This document shows, piece after piece, positions 7,825 to 16,610 of a DNA stretch of 39,435 nucleotides; the stretch's first letter is position 1, and each line of letters starts with the position of its first letter. This DNA is from an uncultured Nitrospirota bacterium. Its GTDB lineage: Bacteria > CG2-30-53-67. The stretch covers positions 1 to 39,435 of the forward strand of contig CALZGC010000065.1 in assembly GCA_945786985.1 (NCBI GenBank), in the 5' to 3' direction. Under the pieces are notes generated by a model. That model was given only the letters and a program-made list of their open reading frames with translations, made no database searches and was not told the origin of the DNA. A program made the position numbers and the translations under genes.

Positions 7825-9930
7825 TTACGATTCACCTTCCCCCTTGGCCCGCTTCTCCGCTTCCACCACTTTATCGGCGAGGTGTGCCGGCAATTCCTCG
7901 TAATGGTCGAACTCGAGTTCGAAGAGCCCTCGCCCCCCCGTGATGGAGCGAAAGGTGGCCGAATACGTCAGGGTTTCGGACATGGGCACGTGGGCGGAGA
8001 TGACCTGATTCTTCCCCCGCGCATCGACACCGAGCACCTTGCCCCGCCGGGAGTTGAGATCGCTCATGACGCCCCCGACGAAATCATCGGGAATGGTCAC
8101 ATACATCTTCATGATCGGTTCCAGGAGAACCGGTCTGGCCTCCAGACATCCCTTCTTGAGCGCCATGGAGGCGGCGACCTTGAAGGCCATTTCGGACGAG
8201 TCGACGGTGTGGTAGGAACCGTCGTAGAGGGTCGCTTTGACATCAACCAGCGGGAAGCCGGCCAAAGGTCCCTTGCGAATCGCTTCGACCAGCCCTTTCT
8301 CCACGGCGGGGATGTACTGCCTCGGTACCACCCCGCCAACCACCTTATCGGCAAACTCGAAGCCGGACCCCTTGGGCAGCGGTTCAAACCGGATCCAGAC
8401 GTCACCGTACTGCCCCCGCCCCCCGGACTGTTTTTTGTACTTGCCCTGCACCTCCACTTTGGACCGGATGGTCTCCTTGTATGGGACCTTGGGCTCTTTG
8501 AGATTCACCTCCACCCCGAATTTGCGCTTCAGGATTGCCAGGATGACTTCCATCTGGACCATCCCCATCACTGAAACGATCAGCTCCAGAGTCTCTTCGT
8601 GACGCTCGACCTTGAGGGTCGGCTCCTCTTCGCACATACGCTGCAGCGCATTGCTCAGCTTGTCTTCGTCCCCTTTGGCTTTCGGCTCCACGGCATAGGA
8701 GATCACCGGATCGGGAAAAACGATCGGCGCAAACCGGATGGGCGCCTTGTCCTCGCAGAGGGTGTCTCCGGTCTGGGTATTCTTGAGTTTGGCAACGGCC
8801 GCGATTTCACCGACGCCCACCTCTTTGACCGGCTTTTGGTCCTTTCCGATGAGGGAGAGAAAATTACCGAGCCGCTCCTTCTCCCCGAGCCTCGGATTCA
8901 GCACCACCGTATCGGACCGCAGCACACCGGACCAGACGCGAAAGAGCGAGAGCTTCCCCGTAAAAGGATCCACAATGGTTTTGAAGACCTGCGCCGAGAA
9001 GGGGGCGTCGGGGCTTGCCTCCCGGATGACTTCTTCCTCGGTTTTCGGGTCCACCCCCCGGATCGGTTTTCGCGCCGCGGCCTCGGCCGGGGATGGGAGA
9101 AAGGCGGCCAGACCATCCATGAGCAGATCAACACCCACATTGGGGGTCGCTGCCCCGCAATAGACGGGCACGAAATCGCGATTCACGGTCCCCCGGGCGA
9201 TGCCGGCAAGTAGTTCGTCCGGACTGACATCGCCACCTTCCAGATAGCGCTCCATCAGTTCATCGTCCGTCTCTACCGCCGATTCCACGAGTTTTTCCCG
9301 AAAACTCTTCGCCTCATCCAGCAGGCCAGCCGGAATTTCAGACAGCTTGGCACCTGTGCCGGAGCTTCCGTCCTTGTATTCGAAAGCCTCCATCGTCAGC
9401 AGGTCGACGACCCCTTTGAAGCTCGCCTCCTTACCGATGGGAAGCTGCATGAGAAGGGCACGGATATTCAGCGTGCTCTCCACATCCTCAACGGCCTTGC
9501 GGAAATCCGCTCGCTCCCGATCCATCTTGTTCACGAACACCACTCGGGGAATGCCGTATTCATCCGCAAAGGCCCAGACCCGCTCGGTCTCCACCTTGAC
9601 TCCGGAGATGGCACTCACGAGCACCAGCGCCGAGTCCACACCACTCAGCACGCCCTTGGTATCGGCCAAGAAGTTGGTATACCCCGGGCTGTCAACGAAA
9701 TAGAGCGCTTTTCCCTTCCAGGAAAACGTGGCGATCGAGGAGGAGATGGAACTCTGCCTGTCAATCTCTTCCGCGGAAAAATCGAGAACAGAATTGCCCT
9801 CATTGACCCGGTTCAAACGGGTCGTCACCTTCGCATTGAAAAGCATCGCCTCACAGAGAGAGGTCTTACCAGCCCCACCGTGACCAACAACAGCTAGATT
9901 GCGGACTGCAGACGGATCTTTCGTAGCCAT
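7825..9930 (-). CDS. fusA: Elongation factor G-like translational GTPase, EF-G2 type
   Basis: 701 residues with all five EF-G domains. The P-loop is GHGGAGKT (16-23), where classical EF-G has AHIDAGKT. The G3 motif is DSPGY (80-84), with tyrosine where classical EF-G has the histidine that positions the catalytic water. G4 is NKMD (134-137). Domain IV begins near SGGRGQYGDVWIRFEP. These deviations are shared with the EF-G-2 group, such as the second EF-G of Thermus thermophilus. A canonical fusA is thus expected elsewhere in the genome beside tuf and the str operon. EF-G-2 proteins bind ribosomes and GTP, but their exact role is unsettled. A GAGGTGA ribosome site precedes the ATG. No ribosomal genes adjoin it. 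Confidence 0.9.
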   Translation of the reverse strand: MATKDPSAVRNLAVVGHGGAGKTSLCEAMLFNAKVTTRLNRVNEGNSVLDFSAEEIDRQSSISSSIATFSWKGKALYFVDSPGYTNFLADTKGVLSGVDSALVLVSAISGVKVETERVWAFADEYGIPRVVFVNKMDRERADFRKAVEDVESTLNIRALLMQLPIGKEASFKGVVDLLTMEAFEYKDGSSGTGAKLSEIPAGLLDEAKSFREKLVESAVETDDELMERYLEGGDVSPDELLAGIARGTVNRDFVPVYCGAATPNVGVDLLMDGLAAFLPSPAEAAARKPIRGVDPKTEEEVIREASPDAPFSAQVFKTIVDPFTGKLSLFRVWSGVLRSDTVVLNPRLGEKERLGNFLSLIGKDQKPVKEVGVGEIAAVAKLKNTQTGDTLCEDKAPIRFAPIVFPDPVISYAVEPKAKGDEDKLSNALQRMCEEEPTLKVERHEETLELIVSVMGMVQMEVILAILKRKFGVEVNLKEPKVPYKETIRSKVEVQGKYKKQSGGRGQYGDVWIRFEPLPKGSGFEFADKVVGGVVPRQYIPAVEKGLVEAIRKGPLAGFPLVDVKATLYDGSYHTVDSSEMAFKVAASMALKKGCLEARPVLLEPIMKMYVTIPDDFVGGVMSDLNSRRGKVLGVDARGKNQVISAHVPMSETLTYSATFRSITGGRGLFELEFDHYEELPAHLADKVVEAEKRAKGEGES

Positions 9931-10101
9931 GGCTCACCTCATCGGAAAGAGATTGGACCGACCCAAAAACGATGATTTCTGTTCAGGATGAAGAGGTGGG
10001 AAGACCCCATTCCCAAAAGGGTTCCACTCTACAAAGTTCGAATACCAGAACCCGGATGGCGGCCCGTATCCGGCTGCACACCCGGCAAGGAAGGAGGGAT
10101 A

Positions 10102-10365
10102 TTACCAGATTTCAGACTCGATCTTTCCCCCCTTCTTCACGAGAATATCCACCACAGCCTGATTGAAGTAGTTGGTGCGCTCGGAAATCTCCGGCGCAAC
10201 CCGGCTGCGATAAAGCTCGCGCCCTTTCTTAAGATCTTCTTCTAATACATCAAAAAGATTGTCATTCTTGATGCCTGACTCTATCTTGGTCGGGTTGTAC
10301 AACGATATATCTGAGAGAATGGTGCGGGCCAGACGTTTGGCCTTCTCGTGGTCCGTGATCCGCAT
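10102..10365 (-). CDS. Small conserved helical protein of unknown function (87 residues)
   Basis: The start is ATG 10365, with GGGGAGGAAG a few bases upstream on the minus strand. A longer frame back to 10434 lacks a ribosome site and would overlap the promoter. The protein is charged, with HEKAKRLARTILSDISLYNP near residue 5 and FDVLEEDLKKGRELYRSRV near 36. I recall similar segments as a C-terminal module of deltaproteobacterial zinc-ribbon or regulator proteins, where they stand before a dimer-like helix. That is memory and not a search result. No catalytic motif, membrane segment or signal is visible. It sits 171 bases upstream of the EF-G2 gene on the same strand. Confidence 0.7.
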   Translation of the reverse strand: MRITDHEKAKRLARTILSDISLYNPTKIESGIKNDNLFDVLEEDLKKGRELYRSRVAPEISERTNYFNQAVVDILVKKGGKIESEIW

Positions 10366-10396
10366 GGAAGCTTCCTCCCCTCGCCGGCTCTCTGAA

Positions 10397-10425
10397 GTTT
10401 TACATAGTCTAATTGATAATGTCAA
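10397..10425 (-). promoter_or_regulatory. Sigma-70 promoter for the 87-residue protein gene
   Basis: On the minus strand TTGACA (10425-10420) and TAAAAC (10402-10397) are 17 bases apart. The start codon at 10365 lies about 32 bases after the -10 box, leaving a short leader with a strong ribosome site. The promoter diverges from that of prfB about 80 bases away. Confidence 0.6.
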
Positions 10426-10503
10426 CAAATTCAAGAGATTTCGTCATTCCAACCGCTTTTGGTTGCCGTCGAAAGAAACCCCGGCATTTGGCGGCTTAAG
10501 CGG

Positions 10504-10532
10504 TTGCAAAGCCCCGGGCGATATGGTATGAA
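10504..10532 (+). promoter_or_regulatory. Probable sigma-70 promoter for prfB
   Basis: TTGCAA (10504-10509) and TATGAA (10527-10532) with a 17-base spacer lie about 105 bases before the prfB start. The -10 box is only a partial match, so another start nearer the gene is possible. Confidence 0.4.
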
Positions 10533-10636
10533 ACAGCGGAAAAGATACACGCTCACAAAATAAAACCCGAAAAAATCCGGCATGATAGAGCGCGTGCATA
10601 CAGCCGGTCCTGCCGGCCCGAGAGGAGGAACCGAGG

Positions 10637-11735
10637 ATGATTGACGAGTTGAAGAAAGACCTCAAAGAGATTGCCACCGATATGGAGCTGCTCAGGAGTC
10701 ATCTTTGACCTCTCCCGAGATGAACTGCGACTCCAGGAGATCGAGAAGCAGATCGCCGAACCCACCTTCTGGGACAAACCGCAAGCCAATCAGAAAATCC
10801 TCAAGGAACGCTCCGCAATCCAGAACCGCATCACCGAGTGGGCGCATCTCAACCGGACCTTTGAAGACGGGGAAGCGCTGGTGGAGCTTTGCGTGGAAGA
10901 AGAGGACGAGTCCCTTTATCCGGAGATCCGCAAAGAACTGAACAAGCTGCGCGAACAGCTGACCCAGTTGGAACTCCGCTCCATGCTGGGCGCTGAAACG
11001 GATATCAACAACGCCATCGTCAACATACATCCCGGCGCCGGCGGCACCGAATCACAGGACTGGGCCCAGATGCTGCTCCGCATGTACCAGCGGTGGGCGG
11101 AACGAAAAGGGTTTCGCGTCACCATCCTGGACATCATGTACGGCGAGGAGGCGGGGATCAAAAGCGCCACCTTCACGGTGGAGGGCCCCTATACCTTCGG
11201 GCTTCTGAAAGCGGAAGACGGCGTGCACCGCCTGGTGCGGATTTCCCCCTTCGACGCGGGCAAGCGCCGTCACACCTCCTTTGCGTCGGTCTTTGTTTAC
11301 CCGGAGCTGGATGAAACCATTGAGGTGCCAATCCGGGAGGAGGACCTCCGGATCGATACCTATCGTTCGAGCGGCGCAGGAGGCCAGCACGTCAATGTGA
11401 CCGACTCCGCCGTGCGGATCACCCACGTCCCGACGGGGATCGTGGTACAGTGTCAGAATGACCGATCCCAGCACAAGAACAAGTCGGCGGCCATGAAGGT
11501 CCTCAAAGCAAGACTCTATGAATTGGAAAAGGAGAAACAGCGGGAGAAGCTGGAAGGTATGATGGGGGAAAAAAAGGAGATCGCGTGGGGCAGCCAGATC
11601 CGCTCCTATGTGCTGCAGCCCTATCAACTCGTGAAGGATCAACGAACCAAGGTGGAAGCCGGCAATGTAGAGGCCGTGCTCAACGGAGAAATCGACGCCT
11701 TCATCAAAGCCTTCCTCCTGCAGAAGCATGACTAG
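10637..11735 (+). CDS. prfB: Peptide chain release factor 2, with programmed +1 frameshift
   Basis: Translation starts at ATG 10637 and reads 23 codons to an in-frame TGA at 10706-10708. The site is CTT TGA C, preceded by the Shine-Dalgarno-like AGGAG at 10694-10698, as in most bacterial prfB genes. Slipping forward by one base resumes at GAC 10707 (DLSRDELRL) and gives a 365-residue protein, the size of E. coli RF2. The RF2 recognition tripeptide SPF is present in RISPFDAGKRRHTSF and the catalytic GGQ in SGAGGQHVN. RF2 ends translation at UGA and UAA. Low RF2 lets ribosomes pause at this UGA and shift, so the protein controls its own level. The stop codon TAG is shared with the first bases of a palindromic repeat. 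lysS follows, as in many bacteria. Confidence 0.97.
10694..10709 (+). promoter_or_regulatory. Programmed +1 ribosomal frameshift site of prfB
   Basis: AGGAG (10694-10698), then CTT (10703-10705) and TGAC (10706-10709). The internal Shine-Dalgarno-like element, the slippery CTT codon and a TGA in poor termination context (followed by C) are the three known elements of RF2 autoregulation. All are in their usual relative positions. Confidence 0.95.
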
Positions 11736-11804
11736 CCTGGATATTGCATGAGTCACTCTATTACGAGAGCGTCTCTTGACGATCACTCATGCCATATCCA
11801 GGCT
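11734..11804 (+). repeat. Palindromic element with 20-bp inverted arms, core shared with 39269-39300
   Basis: The left arm is AGCCTGGATATTGCATGAGT (11734-11753). The right arm at 11785-11804 is its reverse complement with one mismatch. About 31 bases lie between them, including a small internal GAGA/TCTC hairpin. The first two bases of the left arm are the last two of the prfB stop codon. GGATATTGCATGAGT, four variable bases and CTATTACGAG recur in the same order at the right edge of the window. It could be a short non-autonomous mobile element or a REP-like palindrome, and as RNA it would fold into a long hairpin between prfB and lysS. No transposase is present here. Confidence 0.75.
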
Positions 11805-11872
11805 AAACCAGCCGACCGAGAGACCACTAAAGCCAGGCCGTCCTGTCATGTCCGGACGGGACGTTTGATGCC

Positions 11873-11901
11873 TTGACGGCGATGCGGAACTCCTCTATAG
11901 T
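11873..11901 (+). promoter_or_regulatory. Sigma-70 promoter for lysS
   Basis: TTGACG (11873-11878) and TATAGT (11896-11901) with a 17-base spacer lie about 65 bases before the lysS start. lysS can therefore be expressed even if the palindrome behind prfB stops transcription. Between them a small CCGTCC/GGACGG hairpin (11838-11859) lacks a T-tract. Confidence 0.7.
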
Positions 11902-11966
11902 GGCGTGCGGCAATAGCATCCGAGATCACCGGCGACTCTACAGCCGGCACAAAATGAAGGTCCGTC

Positions 11967-13469
11967 ATGAAGACCGACGACAATGAACTGATTCAGCAGC
12001 GGAAGAAAAAAATCCAGGATATGCGGGCAGAGGGGATGACGCTCTATGCCTATCGCTTTGATCCCGAGCACGCCGCGCGGCAACTCCATGAAGCCTACGG
12101 GACAGCCTCTGCAGAGGCGCTGGCCGAGCAGAAACCCGTTGTCACCCTGGCGGGGCGGGTCATCGCCCTGAGGCGATTCGGCAAGGCCGCCTTTGCCCAC
12201 ATCCAGGATGCCACCGGGAAGATCCAGGTATTCGCAGCCCGGGACATCCTCAGCGAGGAAGATTTCCGTCTCTTTCGTCGGGTCGATATCGGCGATTTTA
12301 TTGGGGTGCGGGGTCCGCTCTTCAGGACCCGTACCGCTGAGCTCACCATCGAAATTCAGAGCCTCCAACTGCTGACCAAGTCCCTCCGGCCCCTGCCCGA
12401 AAAGTGGCATGGACTTCGGGACAAGGAAATCCGCTACCGCCAGCGCTATCTGGACCTCGTGGTCAACCCGCAGGTGAAGGATACCTTTGCCGTGCGAAGC
12501 CGCATTATCGCAGCGCTGCGGGCCTTCATGAACCAACGGGGCTTTCTGGAAGTGGAGACCCCCATGATGCAGCCCATCCCGGGCGGCGCCACGGCCCGCC
12601 CTTTCCGGACCCATCACAACGCCCTGGCGATGGATCTCTTTCTGCGGATCGCCCCGGAGCTTTACCTGAAGCGTCTTCTCGTCGGGGGGTTCGAACGGGT
12701 CTATGAGCTGAACCGCAATTTCAGAAACGAAGGGATGGACCTGGAGCACAACCCCGAATTCACCATGATGGAATTCTACATGGCCTACGCAGATTACACC
12801 GATCTGATGGCGCTCACCGAGGAGTTGCTGAGTCAGGTCACCCAGGACGTGCGGGGATCCCTCAAACTTGAATTCAAAGGCCATGCGATCAACATGACGC
12901 CTCCCTACCAGCGGATTCCCTACACGGAAGCTATTGCTGCGGCCCTGAACGAAAAGGGTTATGACGGGAAGACACTGGAGGATCGGGACGCTTTGAAAAA
13001 AGCGGCGGCAGCTCTCGAGATCCCCGTCAGCCCGAAAGCTTCACGCAGCAAGCTGCTGGACAAGCTCTTTGAAGTGCTGGTGGAAAGCAAATTGATCCAG
13101 CCGACCTTCGTCACCGACTACCCTACGGAACTCTCCCCCCTGTCCAAGCGCAAACGGGACAACCCGGATCTGGTGGAGCGCTTTGAGCTCTTCATTGCCG
13201 GCAAGGAGATCGCCAATGCCTTCTCCGAGCTGAACGATCCCGAGGACCAGCGGGGCCGCTTCGAGCAACAGGTCGCCGAACGGAACAGCGGCGACGAGGA
13301 AGCCATGTACATGGACCACGATTTCGTGCGGGCATTGGAGTATGGCATGCCGCCCGCAGCGGGCGAAGGGATCGGCGTGGACCGGTTGGTCATGCTGCTG
13401 ACCGGCAACGAATCGATCCGGGATGTCATCCTCTTTCCCCAGATGCGGCCGGAGTCGACGGACCGCTGA
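11967..13469 (+). CDS. lysS: Lysyl-tRNA synthetase, class II
   Basis: 500 residues, the usual length. The N-terminal helix and anticodon-binding OB domain (about 55-150) contain VTLAGRVIALRRFGKAAFAHIQD. The catalytic domain follows, with class II motif 2 in NRNFRNEGMDLEHNPEFTMMEFYMAYADY and motif 3 in GEGIGVDRLVMLLTGNESIRDVILFPQMRP. It charges tRNA-Lys with lysine. The ATG has a weak GAAGGT site just upstream. prfB-lysS adjacency is widespread, and a lipoprotein-release permease follows as in Geobacter-like genomes. Confidence 0.97.
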   Translation: MKTDDNELIQQRKKKIQDMRAEGMTLYAYRFDPEHAARQLHEAYGTASAEALAEQKPVVTLAGRVIALRRFGKAAFAHIQDATGKIQVFAARDILSEEDFRLFRRVDIGDFIGVRGPLFRTRTAELTIEIQSLQLLTKSLRPLPEKWHGLRDKEIRYRQRYLDLVVNPQVKDTFAVRSRIIAALRAFMNQRGFLEVETPMMQPIPGGATARPFRTHHNALAMDLFLRIAPELYLKRLLVGGFERVYELNRNFRNEGMDLEHNPEFTMMEFYMAYADYTDLMALTEELLSQVTQDVRGSLKLEFKGHAINMTPPYQRIPYTEAIAAALNEKGYDGKTLEDRDALKKAAAALEIPVSPKASRSKLLDKLFEVLVESKLIQPTFVTDYPTELSPLSKRKRDNPDLVERFELFIAGKEIANAFSELNDPEDQRGRFEQQVAERNSGDEEAMYMDHDFVRALEYGMPPAAGEGIGVDRLVMLLTGNESIRDVILFPQMRPESTDR

Positions 13470-13498
13470 GGCAGCTTCCGTGACGAGAAAGGCAGAGC

Positions 13499-14866
13499 GT
13501 GACCGACGTCATCCCCTCTGAAAACAGAATTGACCCGCAGTCGGCAGGCGCCCCGCCCCCCGTGCCCGAAATCGAGCGGCCAGGCTTCGTCAGAAGCTTC
13601 GGCTACGAGCTGTTCATCGGGCTGCGTTACCTCAAGTCCAAACGGAAAAGTGCCTTCATTTCGCTGATCACGGTCATCTCCATCGTCGGCATCACCGTGG
13701 GGGTCATGGCGCTGATCATTGTGCTGGCCGTCATGAGCGGATTCGAGGAAGACCTCAAAACGAAGATCCTCGGGACCAATTCCCATGTGGTGGTCGTCAC
13801 CCTTGACAAAAAGGGGATGGTGAACTATCCACAGATCGTAAGCCGGATCCAAGAGGAGGACCACGTGGCAGCGGCCACCCCCTTCATCCTGAGTCAGGTC
13901 ATGCTGACCACACGGGACAACGTAGCCGGTGTCGTGCTGCGCGGGGTGCTGCCTGCCGAAGAGGGCAATGTCACCGACATTACCAAGAACATGGTGGAAG
14001 GCAATATTCTCGACCTGGAGACGCGGGCCACAGGCCCCAACGAAACCGAAACCCGGGGCATCGTCATCGGCAGAGAATTGGCCGGCATGCTGGGAGTCTT
14101 CCTGAACGATCCCGTAAACGTCGTCTCACCGCTGGGCCGCATCACTCCGTTGGGCATGGTCCCGAAGATGACCCAGTTCCGGGTGGTCGGCATCTTCGAT
14201 GCCGGTCTGTACGAGTACGATACGGGTCTAGCCTACATTTCTCTGCAGGAAGCGCAGCGCTTCTTTGATCTGGGAGACCGGGTGACAGGTATCGAAGTGA
14301 AGCTGGATGATATCTATGCCGCCAATACTGCGCGCGAGGCCATCCAGAAAAACCTGGGTCAAGGCTACTGGGCCAAGGACTGGATGCAGATGAATCGCAA
14401 CCTCCTGTCCGCCCTCAAATTGGAAAAGATCGTGATGTTCATCATTCTCTCGCTGATCATCCTGGTGGCCGCGCTGAATATCATCAGCACACTCACCATG
14501 GTGGTCATGGAAAAGGGCAAGGAAATCGCCATCCTTAAGTCGATGGGCGCCCGGCGGCAGAGCATCATGAGAATTTTCATGGTCGAGGGGATGGTCATCG
14601 GTCTCGTCGGCACCGCACTGGGGTGTGCGCTGGGGCTTTTGGTGGCCCTGAACCTCGAGTCTATTGTGGCCCTTCTTGAGCAACTCTTTCAATTCAAAGT
14701 CATCGACAGCTCGGTCTACTATATCGACAAGCTGCCGTCCAATGTGGAGTCACCGGACGTGGTTCTCGTGGCCTCCATTTCCTGCCTGATCAGCCTGCTC
14801 TCGACACTGTACCCCTCGTACAAGGCTTCCAAACTGGCTCCCGTTGAGGCCCTCCGTTACGAATAG
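13499..14866 (+). CDS. Lipoprotein-releasing ABC transporter permease (LolC/LolE family)
   Basis: 455 residues with the LolC/E architecture. Membrane span 1 is at about 51-78 (SAFISLITVISIVGITVGVM), followed by a large periplasmic MacB-like domain. Three C-terminal FtsX-type spans come next, including IILSLIILVAALNIISTLTMVVMEKGKEIAILKSMGA and EGMVIGLVGTALGCALGLLVALNL. The chain ends in LYPSYKASKLAPVEALRYE, typical of the family. LolCDE extracts lipoproteins from the inner membrane for delivery to the outer membrane, so the cell should be diderm. The likely start is GTG 13499. The first ~35 residues are a proline-rich cytoplasmic extension. The ATPase gene lolD, often next, is not in this window. 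Confidence 0.9.
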   Translation: MTDVIPSENRIDPQSAGAPPPVPEIERPGFVRSFGYELFIGLRYLKSKRKSAFISLITVISIVGITVGVMALIIVLAVMSGFEEDLKTKILGTNSHVVVVTLDKKGMVNYPQIVSRIQEEDHVAAATPFILSQVMLTTRDNVAGVVLRGVLPAEEGNVTDITKNMVEGNILDLETRATGPNETETRGIVIGRELAGMLGVFLNDPVNVVSPLGRITPLGMVPKMTQFRVVGIFDAGLYEYDTGLAYISLQEAQRFFDLGDRVTGIEVKLDDIYAANTAREAIQKNLGQGYWAKDWMQMNRNLLSALKLEKIVMFIILSLIILVAALNIISTLTMVVMEKGKEIAILKSMGARRQSIMRIFMVEGMVIGLVGTALGCALGLLVALNLESIVALLEQLFQFKVIDSSVYYIDKLPSNVESPDVVLVASISCLISLLSTLYPSYKASKLAPVEALRYE

Positions 14867-14888
14867 GGCGTTCGGGCTACATTCCTTA

Positions 14889-14917
14889 TTGTCGGCAACC
14901 GGTAACCTTGATATAAT
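14889..14917 (+). promoter_or_regulatory. Extended -10 sigma-70 promoter for the MshEN-PilT gene
   Basis: TTGTCG (14889-14894), a 17-base spacer and a perfect TATAAT (14912-14917) preceded by TGA, forming an extended -10 box. It starts a transcript about 45 bases before the coding region and separates this gene from the LolC/E permease gene. Confidence 0.7.
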
Positions 14918-14967
14918 GGCCTTATCGCCTATTCCCAGACAGTTCATTATTATATGCGGAGGGGTCC

Positions 14968-16533
14968 ATGAGCATGACCAAGGTCAAGGCCAGCCAGAAG
15001 CTTGGAAAAATCCTGGTGGAAAACCAGATCATCACCGAAGAGCAACTCAAGGAAGCGCTGAAACGCCAATATCAGCACGGGGGATTCCTGGGCACCAATT
15101 TGGTCCAGTTGGGCTACCTTGATGAAGATACGCTCCTGAAGATTCTGACCAGCAAACTGGGGATTCAAGCCATCCATCTCGCGGGACACGAGATCACCCC
15201 CGAGCTGCAGGCCACCATCCCCTTTGAGAAGGTAAAGCTGCATTGTGTCCTCCCGGTGGCGGACGAAGGCAGCACGCTCGTGGTCGGCATGGCCGACCCC
15301 ACCGATCTTAAAGTCCAGGATGATCTGCAGTACACCCTCCGCCGACCTATCCGCGGAGTGCTTGCCCCGGAGACAGATATTCAGGAAGCCATCGCTTTCT
15401 TTGAGAAAGAGGGGTATGGAATTCGGACCTTCGTCAAAGCCTCCTCTCGAGCCCCGTCCGTTAACAAGCAGGAGCTCAGCCTCCGGGTGCTGCTGCAGGA
15501 GGCCGTGAAGCAACATGCGGAGGATCTTCTCATCACCGCGGGCGTCTCTCCCAGTCTGAAGATCAACAACAAGGTGGTGCGTCTCCAATATCCAGCACTG
15601 ACGCCGGGCCAGGTGCAGGAGCTTGTCTATTCCATCCTCACGGACAGCCAGAAGGAAAAACTGGAGAAGGACCGGGAACTGGACTTTGCCTATTCCCTCC
15701 TCGATGTGAGCCGCTTTCGAATCAACATTTACAAGCAGCGCAGTTCATACTCTCTGGCTGCGCGCAACCTCATGGAGCATATTCCCACGTTGAAGGAACT
15801 GGGTCTGCCGGAATGGCTCGGGGAATTCCCCCTCCGCCAGCAGGGACTGATCCTGGTAACCGGCCCGGCGGGACACGGCAAATCCACGACTATCGCCTCC
15901 CTGGTGGAGATCATCAATACCGAAACATACTCCAACATCATCACCATCGAGGATCCCATTGAGTTTCTCTTTCAGCACAAGAAGAGCAACATCAATCAGC
16001 GGGAGGTGGGCACCGACACCCAGTCCTTTGCACACGGGCTGCGGCAGATATTCCGGCAAAGCCCCAATGTCATTGTGATCGGGGAATTGCGGGATTTCGA
16101 AAGCATTTCCATCGCCCTTAGCGCCGCCGAAACGGGTCACCTGGTCCTGGGAACGCTCCACACGTTGAATGCCACCAACACGATTGATCGCCTGATCAAT
16201 GTCTTCCCCGGGGAGCATCAGAACCAGGTACGGGCGCAGCTCTCGGAGTCGCTGCTCCTGATCCTGTCCCAACGTCTGATTCCGAGCGCGAACGGCAAGA
16301 ACCGCGTCCTGGCTTACGAGAAGCTCGTCAACACCACCCGGATCAAGAACCTTATTCGCAACAGCAAGAGCCACCTGATCCGCACGCAGGTTTCCAACGA
16401 GAACTCCGATTTTGAAACCATCGATGCCAGCCTGGCCCGACTGGTCCGACAGAACAGCGTGCGTTATGAAGAGGCCATGAAGTACGCGGACAACCTGGCC
16501 CAGTTCAAAGAGCTGACACAGAAGTCCAAGTAG
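14968..16533 (+). CDS. MshEN-domain fused to a PilT-type ATPase
   Basis: 521 residues. The first ~145 form an MshE N-terminal-like domain: LGKILVENQIITEEQLKEAL and LGTNLVQLGYLDEDTLLKIL repeat the RLGxxL pattern of c-di-GMP-binding MshEN modules. The rest is a PilT-like type IV pilus motor: EDLLITAGVSPSLKIN (193-200 region), a Walker A variant GPAGHGKST (299-307), the Asp box TIEDPIEF, Walker B VIGELRD (370-376) and the His box HLVLGTLHTLNA. The terminal KNLIRNSKSHLI replaces the AIRNLIRE helix of PilT. A retraction-type motor with a nucleotide-sensing module is the likely reading. GGAGGGG at 14958-14964 fits ATG 14974 better (9 bases) than ATG 14968 (3 bases). No other pilus genes adjoin it. 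Confidence 0.85.
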   Translation: MSMTKVKASQKLGKILVENQIITEEQLKEALKRQYQHGGFLGTNLVQLGYLDEDTLLKILTSKLGIQAIHLAGHEITPELQATIPFEKVKLHCVLPVADEGSTLVVGMADPTDLKVQDDLQYTLRRPIRGVLAPETDIQEAIAFFEKEGYGIRTFVKASSRAPSVNKQELSLRVLLQEAVKQHAEDLLITAGVSPSLKINNKVVRLQYPALTPGQVQELVYSILTDSQKEKLEKDRELDFAYSLLDVSRFRINIYKQRSSYSLAARNLMEHIPTLKELGLPEWLGEFPLRQQGLILVTGPAGHGKSTTIASLVEIINTETYSNIITIEDPIEFLFQHKKSNINQREVGTDTQSFAHGLRQIFRQSPNVIVIGELRDFESISIALSAAETGHLVLGTLHTLNATNTIDRLINVFPGEHQNQVRAQLSESLLLILSQRLIPSANGKNRVLAYEKLVNTTRIKNLIRNSKSHLIRTQVSNENSDFETIDASLARLVRQNSVRYEEAMKYADNLAQFKELTQKSK

Positions 16534-16610
16534 TTTAAACAAATCCTGCGATTGGGTCGCGACCGATACGGCGCAGTGCGGCAAACAGGTAAGGCGGGAA
16601 ACAGTCGTAG

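Noticed and set aside
16555-16564. GGTCGCGACC palindrome between convergent genes
   Set aside because: Ten bases with no loop or T-tract; such self-complementary words are expected by chance in GC-rich DNA.
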